DNA of 7,734 nucleotides, taken from contig JAGXHD010000181.1 in the NCBI GenBank assembly GCA_024636395.1, positions 1 to 7,734 of the forward strand, in the 5' to 3' direction. Every line of letters starts with the position of its first letter. Positions within the stretch are counted from its first letter, which is position 1. The DNA comes from Sulfitobacter sp. Lineage in GTDB: Bacteria > Pseudomonadota > Alphaproteobacteria > Rhodobacterales > Rhodobacteraceae. Both the position numbers and the translations under genes were made by a program. The notes below the pieces were generated by a model. It was given only the letters and a program-made list of their open reading frames with translations, was not told where the DNA came from and ran no database searches. Positions 1-5,952 of the stretch are shown here, one piece after another.

Positions 1-319
1 ATCGTACATGGCCGATCCCGAGCGAGCCGGGCAGGGTCTCCATCACCTTCTGCGAGGTGAAGTTATCGCGCACGTAACCGAAACGCCGGGCGGACTGGAA
101 CCCTACATCGGGGCAATATGTGACGATTCCACCCGCTTCCTGACCGCGGTGTTGCAGGGCGTGCAGGCCGAGTGCCACGAAATTTGCGGCATCGGCAACG
201 CCGACAACGCCAAAAACGCCACATTCTTCTTTCAGTTTGTCATCATCTCCAGCATCCGTGAGATAAGACGTATCGAAAGGATGGGCGGGTGGCATGGTCT
301 TTGGCGGGGTATGGGACAA
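1..319 (-). CDS. purF: Amidophosphoribosyltransferase, N-terminal part (runs off window)
   Basis: PurF transfers the glutamine amide to PRPP to make phosphoribosylamine, the first committed step of purine synthesis, in the cytosol. Only about 106 N-terminal residues are in the window. After a short leader comes EECGVFGVVG, whose Cys is the N-terminal nucleophile of the class II glutamine amidotransferase domain once the propeptide is removed. GLHALQHRGQEAGGIV and GHVR, typical of PurF, follow. I place the start at the TTG at 319-317 because AGGAG (331-327) lies 7 bases upstream. The in-frame ATG at 295 has no Shine-Dalgarno. The TTG start puts the catalytic Cys at residue 33, the ATG start at residue 25. 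The gene follows cvpA, as is common in proteobacteria, but has its own leader of about 190 bases with a possible regulatory hairpin. The family call is secure; the start codon is likely. Confidence 0.95.
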   Translation of the reverse strand, partial: MSHTPPKTMPPAHPFDTSYLTDAGDDDKLKEECGVFGVVGVADAANFVALGLHALQHRGQEAGGIVTYCPDVGFQSARRFGYVRDNFTSQKVMETLPGSLGIGHVR

Positions 320-382
320 GTGAGCTCTCCTACGACCAACAAAACTTAAGGGGGGTGTACGAAACTCCGCAAGGAGAGTCAC
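320..382 (-). promoter_or_regulatory. Possible Shine-Dalgarno-sequestering hairpin in the purF leader
   Basis: In the purF transcript, GUGACUCUCCU (382-372) can pair with AGGAGAGCUCAC (331-320). That gives 11 base pairs with a single bulged C and a 40-base loop. The 3' arm contains the whole purF Shine-Dalgarno and ends one base before the TTG start, so the paired form should block translation. A smaller hairpin, CUCC-UUGC-GGAG (376-365), uses the same 5' arm and would free the ribosome site, so the two folds exclude each other. The loop also carries a run of six C. The pairing is seen directly. The regulatory role, and any signal such as purine level, is inferred. I do not recognise a known riboswitch class here. 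Confidence 0.4.
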
Positions 383-479
383 GTAGCGATATGGCAATTA
401 CTGTTTGCACGCGAAACGGATCGCCGCACGATGAAAGATCCGGCAGTGTCGGACTGAAGGGCGTGTTTCTCGGTTCCAT
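330..479 (-). CDS. Possible 49-codon upstream ORF in the purF leader
   Basis: An open frame runs from ATG at 479-477 to TAG at 332-330. The predicted 49-residue peptide starts MEPRNTPFSP and ends TPLKFCWS; I recognise no domain, signal peptide or amino-acid run typical of attenuator peptides. Its stop codon overlaps the first bases of the purF Shine-Dalgarno (UAGGAG). Its reading frame crosses the 5' arm of the sequestering hairpin and the whole loop. A ribosome finishing this ORF would therefore melt the hairpin and stop 11 bases from the purF TTG. Against it being translated, I see no Shine-Dalgarno in front of the ATG, nor before the in-frame GTG at 410. It may be a chance frame. Confidence 0.2.
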   Translation of the reverse strand: MEPRNTPFSPTLPDLSSCGDPFRVQTVIAISLRDSPCGVSYTPLKFCWS

Positions 480-506
480 CGGGGCGTAAAAAGTGCCCGG
501 CGGCGA

Positions 507-1064
507 TCAATTCGCGGTGCAGCTTGCGACCAGTTGTTCGTAGCGGCCCGTGATCCAGCCGAGCGCCTGATCGGGATCTGAATTCTGGATGTCGTCGGTG
601 AAGCGCCCGAACACCTGCGAAGAGCGGCTTTCATCCACGATGGTGAATTGCTGGCCGGTAATCACGGTCGAATAGACGAAAAACGCAATGGCGACCAGCA
701 GGATGCCGCGCGCCACGCCGAAGATGAAACCCAGAGCCTGATCAAAGCCGCCCAGGAAGGAGCGCTGGACCAGAGAGGAAAAAAGTGGTGTGAAGAGCGA
801 GACCAGCACCAGCGTCACCGCGAGCACCAGTGTGAAGGCGCCGATAATCGACAACTCGCAACTGTCGGCAAGAAACTCGCCTACGACAGGGATTTCGCGA
901 ACCAGCGGCTCCACTTGTGGGGCAAATAGATAGGCCAGCACGGCGGCGGCGATCCATCCTACGATCGCCATCAGTTCACGCACGAAACCGCGTCCATAGG
1001 CGAGCAGCGCAGACATCACGATGACGAGCGCCACAACGCCGTCAATGATGGTAAAACCTTCCAT
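507..1064 (-). CDS. cvpA: CvpA family membrane protein
   Basis: 185-residue inner-membrane protein of the CvpA (colicin V production) family. In Escherichia coli this family is encoded next to purF and is linked to colicin V secretion and envelope tolerance; its biochemical role is not settled. Hydrophobic segments lie at about residues 6-24, 31-48, 71-95 and 108-132, fitting four membrane spans. The family signature is visible at residues 101-120 (SFLGGFDQALG, then FGVARG). The C-terminal 50 residues are polar and presumably soluble. The start is ATG 1064-1062, 29 bases after the radA stop, which suggests co-transcription with radA. The Shine-Dalgarno is weak. I see no clear intrinsic terminator after the stop, although a T run lies about 15 bases beyond it. 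Confidence 0.92.
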   Translation of the reverse strand: MEGFTIIDGVVALVIVMSALLAYGRGFVRELMAIVGWIAAAVLAYLFAPQVEPLVREIPVVGEFLADSCELSIIGAFTLVLAVTLVLVSLFTPLFSSLVQRSFLGGFDQALGFIFGVARGILLVAIAFFVYSTVITGQQFTIVDESRSSQVFGRFTDDIQNSDPDQALGWITGRYEQLVASCTAN

Positions 1065-1093
1065 GCTCGTCCAGCCTTTTGTTCAGGGGCGCG

Positions 1094-2461
1094 TTATCCC
1101 GCGCCGAATATTTCGCCCACGAAGGCTGTCAGATCGGTCATCGGGCGCATCGTTATGCCATCCACAGTGACTGCCTTACCGCCTTTGGGTGCAATTGCGG
1201 AGGTAAAACCAAGTTTTTGCGCTTCTTTCAACCTGTTTTCGGTCTGGGTCGCGGGGCGCAGCGCGCCAGAGAGGCTAAGTTCCCCGAAAACCACGGTTTC
1301 CGCGGGCAATGCCGTATCCTCGCGTGCGCTCAAAAGCGCGCAAGCGACGGCGAGATCGGCGGCAGGCTCGGATATTTTCATGCCACCTGCAACATTGAGA
1401 TAGACATCAAGGCCCGCGAAAGGAATCCCGCAGCGTGCCTCGAGCACGGCGAGGATCATCGCCAATCGCCCGCCGTCCCACCCTACGACGCTACGCCGGG
1501 CCTGTGCGTGCGGCGAGGGAGCGACGAGCGCCTGTATCTCCACCAGCACCGGCCGCGTGCCCTCGATCCCTGCAAAAACCACCGATCCGGCGGAAGGCTG
1601 ACCGCGCTCGGAGAGAAAAAGTGCGGAAGGGTTGGTGACCTCGGCAAGGCCGCGCCCCGTCATCTCGAACACGCCGATCTCATCCGCCGGGCCAAAGCGA
1701 TTCTTGACCGAGCGCAGGATGCGGAAGGGATGCCCGCGCTCGCCCTCGAAATACAAAACGGTATCGACCATATGCTCGACCACACGGGGGCCAGCGATTT
1801 GGCCCTCCTTCGTGACATGGCCCACCAGCACGACAGAGGTGCCGGTCCGCTTGGCAAAGCTTGTGAGCTCGTGAGAGGCGGCGCGGACCTGGCTCACGGA
1901 ACCGGGCGCACTCTCCACGTTGTCGGCCCACATGGTCTGGATCGAATCGATAATGGCCAGATGCGGGCGCTCCTTGTCGAGCGTGGTCAGGATATCGCGC
2001 AGATTGGTTTCCGCGCCGAGCTTCACGTTCGCCTCGGCCAGCCCGAGCCGCTGGGCGCGCATGCGGACCTGCGCCGATGCTTCCTCGCCGGAGATGTAGA
2101 CGACCTTGAGCCCTTTATTCGCGAAAGCGGCGGCGGCTTGCAGCAAAAGTGTGGATTTCCCGATACCCGGATCGCCACCCACCAGAATTGCCGATGCTTC
2201 GACCAATCCGCCACCCAGAACGCGGTCAAGCTCTCCAAGGCCCGAGAGGGTGCGGGGCGGGGGCGCTTCTTCGGTGGCGAGATCGAGCAGTGCCATAGCA
2301 GCGCCGCGCCGCGCGCCCAGTGATTTGGACGGCGGGCCCGCGCTGATGCCCTTGTCCTCCTGAATGGAGTTCCACTCGCCGCAATTATCGCAGCGGCCCG
2401 ACCATTTCGGAAAGGTCGCGGCACATTTGGTGCAGGAGAAATTCTTGATCGGTTTTGCCAT
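1094..2461 (-). CDS. radA: DNA repair protein RadA/Sms
   Basis: RadA is a RecA-like ATPase that promotes branch migration of recombination intermediates in the cytosol. At 455 residues it is close to the usual length of about 460. Domains in order: an N-terminal C4 zinc finger (Cys10, Cys13, Cys24, Cys27, in CTKC and CDNC); a RecA-type ATPase with Walker A GGDPGIGKST (95-104, Lys102) and a Walker B-like LAIIDS (Asp172); the RadA-specific KNRFG motif (253-257); and a C-terminal Lon-protease-like domain that includes NVAGG and KISEPAADLA (356-371). All key residues are intact. The start is ATG 2461-2459, with a modest AAGG four bases upstream. It lies 69 bases after the coiled-coil membrane gene and 29 bases before cvpA, so it is probably part of one operon. 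Confidence 0.97.
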   Translation of the reverse strand: MAKPIKNFSCTKCAATFPKWSGRCDNCGEWNSIQEDKGISAGPPSKSLGARRGAAMALLDLATEEAPPPRTLSGLGELDRVLGGGLVEASAILVGGDPGIGKSTLLLQAAAAFANKGLKVVYISGEEASAQVRMRAQRLGLAEANVKLGAETNLRDILTTLDKERPHLAIIDSIQTMWADNVESAPGSVSQVRAASHELTSFAKRTGTSVVLVGHVTKEGQIAGPRVVEHMVDTVLYFEGERGHPFRILRSVKNRFGPADEIGVFEMTGRGLAEVTNPSALFLSERGQPSAGSVVFAGIEGTRPVLVEIQALVAPSPHAQARRSVVGWDGGRLAMILAVLEARCGIPFAGLDVYLNVAGGMKISEPAADLAVACALLSAREDTALPAETVVFGELSLSGALRPATQTENRLKEAQKLGFTSAIAPKGGKAVTVDGITMRPMTDLTAFVGEIFGAG

Positions 2462-2530
2462 TGCGCCTTGATGCAGCTTGCGGCGCGCGGGATCAATGGC
2501 AAAGGATGCAGACCCGAGCCTGACGCCGCG

Positions 2531-3340
2531 CTATTCGGCCGCTTTTGGCAACTCGTAAAGGCCGTTGTCGAGGGCGGTACTGTCGATGGGGTGCTCGTCT
2601 TGATCGCTGGCCGCAGGGGCAACCCGAACCGTCGTTTCTCGGCCGAGATGTGGGAGGATTTCGTTCATCTCTTCGGAAAGGCGCGCCAGCTGTGCTGCCG
2701 CAACGCTTTCCTCCAGATCGACTTCATGCAGCCAGTATTTCATCTCGGTCGAGATGGCCTTGGCCTGATCGAGGCGGCTGTTGAAGATGCTGATCTCTTC
2801 CTGACGTTGCTTGAGGAAATCGCGTGCGCGCGAAATCTTTTCGTCGGAATAAACCTCGGCCAATTCGCGGCTGATGTGGCTCATCTGCGCGGCAGTTTCC
2901 AGCAGCGCAGGCTCCAGCGTGCTTAGATCCGGATGATCACGCAGATAAGCGAGGCGTTCGCGCACTGCATCGAATTCCGAGCTGAGCCGAAATGTGCGGC
3001 CCCTGTCGGCGGCGTGAACCGCACCATATGCGCGCGCCACATCGTCCATCGAGACGGTGAAGCGGCGGTGCGAATTCTCGAGTTGCATGATCCGAGCGTT
3101 GGCGGGCAGAAAAAAGCAGATGCCGGCTGCCAGTACGGTTGCGAAAATTTGCAGATACATGCCCGCATTTTCGACGGGCGCACCGGCGTAACTCAGGGGG
3201 ACTTCAATCCACGCCCAGAACCCAAGAGCGGCCATGATGCTCGCCGTTGTCAGCGCGGCAGCGCATGCCGCAAAGAACAGCAGCGCCAATCGCTGCATGA
3301 CGTACTGAAAGAAAAACCTGATGGTTTTCATCTGTTGCAT
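2531..3340 (-). CDS. Two-TM membrane protein with long cytoplasmic coiled coil
   Basis: 269 residues from ATG 3340. An in-frame TTG lies one codon upstream, and another ATG at 3331 is possible; GGGGA ends 6 bases before the 3340 ATG. Two hydrophobic segments lie at about residues 17-45 and 60-79. A charged, Ala/Leu/Glu-rich region at about 118-230 looks like a long alpha-helical coiled coil, followed by an acidic tail. I see no nuclease, helicase, ATP-binding or metal-binding motif. From memory, the roseobacter homologues beside radA are often named 'DNA repair protein', but nothing here supports that; the name probably comes from the neighbour. The shape suggests an inner-membrane scaffold or tether. 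Its position before radA and cvpA suggests co-transcription. The CDS itself is convincing; the function is unknown. Confidence 0.85.
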   Translation of the reverse strand: MQQMKTIRFFFQYVMQRLALLFFAACAAALTTASIMAALGFWAWIEVPLSYAGAPVENAGMYLQIFATVLAAGICFFLPANARIMQLENSHRRFTVSMDDVARAYGAVHAADRGRTFRLSSEFDAVRERLAYLRDHPDLSTLEPALLETAAQMSHISRELAEVYSDEKISRARDFLKQRQEEISIFNSRLDQAKAISTEMKYWLHEVDLEESVAAAQLARLSEEMNEILPHLGRETTVRVAPAASDQDEHPIDSTALDNGLYELPKAAE

Positions 3341-3343
3341 CAA

Positions 3344-3478
3344 AAATCCCCAGGTGATTGCATGAGCAAAAAGGCGCTCAACATCACAAGGACAAACTTA
3401 AAGGGCTTGCACTGGCCTGCAAAGGATAAACTGTACTACTTCGCCCCGCATTCTCGGGGACTGTTTCACTAAGGACAC
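3344..3478. other. Intergenic gap between the PqiA-like gene and the coiled-coil gene
   Basis: This 135-base gap sits in an otherwise compact minus-strand gene series. On the minus strand it holds a 5-base-pair hairpin (CCCCG/CGGGG, 3459-3444, six-base loop) that is not followed by a T run, so it is not a convincing terminator. I found no clear -35/-10 pair for the downstream coiled-coil gene. On the plus strand it contains the short ORF annotated separately as a possible integrase remnant. Confidence 0.5.
3362..3472 (+). pseudogene. Possible tyrosine-recombinase N-terminal remnant (36 aa)
   Basis: A plus-strand ORF begins at ATG 3362, with AGGTG five bases upstream, and ends at TAA 3470-3472. 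The product starts MSKKALNITRTNLKGLHWPA and continues with KDKLYYF and RGLFH. This resembles, by eye, the start of the arm-binding domain of phage and island integrases, which often reads like 'LTKTNV..L..PAKGQ..YWD..L.GFGLRV'. The frame stops where the family would continue, and no core or catalytic domain (Arg...His-x-x-Arg...Tyr) follows, so it could only be a remnant. It lies opposite the minus-strand operon with no repeats or other mobile genes nearby. Chance resemblance over 36 residues is quite possible. Confidence 0.25.
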
Positions 3479-3937
3479 TCAATTCTTGGCAAGGGACGGG
3501 GATTGTTGTGTTTTCCAACTGATAAACAGCGAGGCAAGGATGCAGAAGGTGAAAAGATAGAGACCCCAGGCGATTTCGATCCGCCCGATGCCGATTCCCT
3601 TAACGACCGTGATGTAAAGGGCGACGAGAAAAATGTCGGCCATCGCCAGCTTTCCCATGAGCTCGAACACTTTCGCATGGCGCGCGGGCAATTTGCCGAA
3701 ATGTACGAGCACCAATCCGGCGGTTTTGACGTAGGGTGCCACGATCGCAAAAGCGATGACCACCAGCGCCAGAAAGATATCGGTGGACCACAGCGATCGC
3801 AGGCCGGTCAGAACGGAGATTTCCCCAAGGCCGAAAAGAGGCAGCAGACCCGCGCGCATCAGCGGCGCAGCCCATGCCACCGGATAGAGCACAAGCAGCG
3901 ACAGGTTCAGCAGATGCAGCAGTTTCACACGGTCCAC
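3479..3937 (-). CDS. Single-domain PqiA-like inner-membrane protein
   Basis: 152 residues, with membrane segments at about residues 6-24, 54-76, 99-113 and 119-140. The sequence GKLAMADIFLVALYIT (95-110) matches the conserved core of the paraquat-inducible protein A family. Escherichia coli PqiA has about 417 residues, two such domains and zinc-ribbon-like cysteine motifs. This one is a single half-size domain without the cysteines, as in many alphaproteobacteria. PqiA proteins are membrane partners of MCE-type lipid-trafficking proteins, but no mce gene is in this window. The start is GTG 3937 or, more economically, GTG 3928, which overlaps the alr stop as GTGA. Either start makes it translationally coupled to alr. 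Confidence 0.85.
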   Translation of the reverse strand: MDRVKLLHLLNLSLLVLYPVAWAAPLMRAGLLPLFGLGEISVLTGLRSLWSTDIFLALVVIAFAIVAPYVKTAGLVLVHFGKLPARHAKVFELMGKLAMADIFLVALYITVVKGIGIGRIEIAWGLYLFTFCILASLFISWKTQQSPSLAKN

Positions 3938-4959
3938 ACGCGTTTGTAGCGCGCGCCGAGGCTCGTGAGTATTTCGTAGCCGATGGTGCCGGTACAGTCG
4001 GCAACATCATCGACGCTCTGATGCGCCCCGATCAACTGCAGGCTCTCGCGCGGTTCCTGCAAGACCGTGATGTCGACGGAGATCAGATCCATAGAGACAC
4101 GGCCCACGATTGGGACTGGAATATCGTCCGCAAACAGCTTCGCTTGTGCCCCCATCGCGCGGATCAGCCCGTCGGCGTAGCCTGCGGATATGGTCGCGAT
4201 GGTGGTCGGCGCTTTCGCAGTCCAGGCGTTGGCATAGCCTACGGTTTCGCCTGCCGCGACGCGGCGGATCTGGATCACTGGAATGTCGAGTGTCACGACT
4301 GGGCGTGCTTGTTCAAAGGGCAACCCACCGTAGAGCCCGATGCCGGGGCGCACCATATCGTAATGATAAGCCTCACCCAGCAGCGTGCCGCCCGTAGCCG
4401 AGAGCGAGCGGGGCACGTCGAGGCCTTCGGTCATATCCTCAAAAACAGCGCGCTGCTGTTCGTTCATCGGGTGCCCTGCCTCGTCCGCGCAGGCAAGATG
4501 CGACATGATGAGCGTGGGGTTCTGGGCGAGCGCGATCTCGCGCAGCGCCGCCCATTCCGCAGGCTCCATCCCCAGCCTGTTCATCCCGGTATCGAGCTGG
4601 ATGCCGAAGGGGTGGCCGGGCAGAGCTTCTACGTGGCGCAGCATCTGATCGAGCGAGTTTATCAGAGGTACCAGATTGGCACTGCGGATGGCCTGGGCAT
4701 CACCCGCCATATGACCTGAAAACACGGAAATGACCGGCCCTGAGCCCAAGGCCCGGCGCAGGGCGACACCTTCCTCCGCCACTGCAACAAAAAACTGCCG
4801 CGCGCCCGCTTGCGCCAGCTGTTTGGCGACGCGCGCGGCATCTAGACCGTAGGCATCCGCCTTGACGACGGCGGCTGTCTCGACCTGCGCTATCTGTGCC
4901 AGCGCGCGCCAGTTTGAAGCGATCGCTGCAAGATCGATGGTAAGGGTTGCTGTGCTCAT
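3925..4959 (-). CDS. alr: Alanine racemase
   Basis: PLP-dependent interconversion of L- and D-alanine in the cytosol, supplying D-alanine for peptidoglycan. 344 residues from ATG 4959, near the usual 350-370. VVKADAYG (31-38) carries the PLP lysine Lys33. DTGMNRLG (123-130) and HLACAD (154-159) are conserved barrel motifs. SAGYADG carries the second catalytic base, Tyr261. GRVSMD (286-291) is typical of the C-terminal beta domain. All catalytic residues are present. A GTG at 4989 would add ten residues, but the ATG gives the normal N-terminus (TLTIDL...). Neither start has a strong Shine-Dalgarno. It lies 54 bases after the DUF1194 gene and overlaps the PqiA-like gene, so all three are probably co-transcribed. 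Confidence 0.97.
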   Translation of the reverse strand: MSTATLTIDLAAIASNWRALAQIAQVETAAVVKADAYGLDAARVAKQLAQAGARQFFVAVAEEGVALRRALGSGPVISVFSGHMAGDAQAIRSANLVPLINSLDQMLRHVEALPGHPFGIQLDTGMNRLGMEPAEWAALREIALAQNPTLIMSHLACADEAGHPMNEQQRAVFEDMTEGLDVPRSLSATGGTLLGEAYHYDMVRPGIGLYGGLPFEQARPVVTLDIPVIQIRRVAAGETVGYANAWTAKAPTTIATISAGYADGLIRAMGAQAKLFADDIPVPIVGRVSMDLISVDITVLQEPRESLQLIGAHQSVDDVADCTGTIGYEILTSLGARYKRVWTV

Positions 4960-5013
4960 GGGGGCGTTTTCCACGGGTGGGCGCGCCACGTCAAGATCAT
5001 CCGTGCAGCGGGG

Positions 5014-5808
5014 TCACGGAACCATCCAATAGCCGCGGTTCCGCTCCCACAATCTCTCACCGACCTGACAGTCGTAGGGTGCTTTGGCCTGAACCTTTAC
5101 GATCTGCGCCGCGGGCGGGACGGTGATGCCCGCAATCTCGAGTACCATCTTGCGTTTGACGGCATCGGCGAAATCATCCCAGCGGCGCACTGGCACCACG
5201 AAGGCACCTGGCCCACCGATTACGCACCGGGTATAGTAGACGTCAAGATCCGCGATCCCCCACATCTCCGACATGATGTCCGGGGTCACGAGGGGCAAAC
5301 CATTGATCGTGATGCCGCGCCCGACAACGTCGTCGCGGGCGGCTTGCACGGGTATGCCCATATTATTGGGGCCATCGCCCGAAATATCAATTACGCGGCG
5401 CAGGCCCTCGAATGCGTTTCCCTCGATGCTGTCGGCGGCAAAGCGCAGGGCGGAGGAGATTGAGGTGCGCCGAAGACTTTGATCATAAAATGTCGAGATC
5501 CGGTCGGCGATTTCTTGCGCCTGCGCGGCGGTAGAGACTTCTGTCCAGGGAACGATCACCCGCTGGCTCCCGTTGCCCGCCCACTCGACATAGGTCAGCG
5601 CAATCGTGCCGAGAAGGCCGCTTTCAATTGCGTTGATCACCTCTTCGGATCCTAGCGCCTCGGCGTAGCCGCGCCGTTGCAACTCCAGCTCCGCGGGAGA
5701 CATGGAGCGTGAGACGTCGACCGCGAGCACCAGCTCCACATCGACCTCGCGCGCCCAGAGCGGGAGCGGCGAGAGCAGGAGGGAGACTAGAAAAATCAAA
5801 GTGCGCAT
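5014..5808 (-). CDS. Secreted von Willebrand factor A protein, DUF1194 type
   Basis: 264 residues from ATG 5808. A signal peptide (MRTLIFLVSLLLSPLPLWA, cut near residue 19) is followed directly by a von Willebrand A domain. The MIDAS metal site is visible as DVSRSMS (Asp31, Ser33, Ser35), a candidate Thr115 in RRTSIS, and ISGDG with Asp145. Two cysteines (195, 247) could form a disulfide outside the cytoplasm. The family is common in alphaproteobacteria and its function is not established; an intact MIDAS suggests metal-dependent binding of a protein partner. An in-frame TTG at 5844 would add 12 residues including His-His-His. GAGGA abuts that TTG with no spacer, so I prefer the ATG, although it lacks a clear Shine-Dalgarno. 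It is divergent from the hydrolase gene and upstream of alr. Confidence 0.88.
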   Translation of the reverse strand: MRTLIFLVSLLLSPLPLWAREVDVELVLAVDVSRSMSPAELELQRRGYAEALGSEEVINAIESGLLGTIALTYVEWAGNGSQRVIVPWTEVSTAAQAQEIADRISTFYDQSLRRTSISSALRFAADSIEGNAFEGLRRVIDISGDGPNNMGIPVQAARDDVVGRGITINGLPLVTPDIMSEMWGIADLDVYYTRCVIGGPGAFVVPVRRWDDFADAVKRKMVLEIAGITVPPAAQIVKVQAKAPYDCQVGERLWERNRGYWMVP

Positions 5809-5899
5809 AAAATGATGATGGCGCGGGTTTTCAAATCTGTCCAATCCTCAAATGTCGCAGGCCGGTTTTTGGCCGCCGCCACGTAAATTCAACATTTGC

Positions 5900-5927
5900 T
5901 TGTGAGGAGGGCGATCTGTCCTAGACT
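5900..5927 (+). promoter_or_regulatory. Candidate promoter of the hydrolase gene
   Basis: TTGTGA (5900-5905) and TAGACT (5922-5927) are separated by 16 bases. Each matches four of six positions of the sigma-70 consensus. Transcription would start near 5934, giving a short leader that ends in the strong Shine-Dalgarno GAGGAGGAG just before ATG 5953. The placement suits the downstream gene, but the match is only moderate. I found no equally good promoter for the divergent DUF1194 gene. Confidence 0.4.
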
Positions 5928-5952
5928 GCCCTTGACTGAGGAGGAGACCGAC

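Noticed and set aside
8..349. Plus-strand ORF of 113 codons at the window start
   Set aside because: It is the antisense shadow of purF; the minus frame carries clear PurF motifs.
384..419. Possible purF promoter in the leader
   Set aside because: The best spaced hexamers (TTTCGC, 17 bases, CATATC) match the consensus at only two and three positions.
485..506. Possible terminator after cvpA
   Set aside because: There is a T run in the minus-strand sequence (GGGCACTTTTT), but I could not find a stem of more than three base pairs in front of it.
1079..2323. Long plus-strand ORF of 414 codons
   Set aside because: It lies entirely opposite radA and has the Arg/Gly/His-rich composition of an antisense frame in GC-rich DNA.
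3874..4719. Plus-strand ORF of 281 codons
   Set aside because: Antisense to alr, which has intact catalytic motifs; no recognisable domain in the plus frame.
5866..5880. GGCC inverted repeat around a T run between the divergent genes
   Set aside because: Only four base pairs with the T run in the loop, so not a terminator or a convincing operator.
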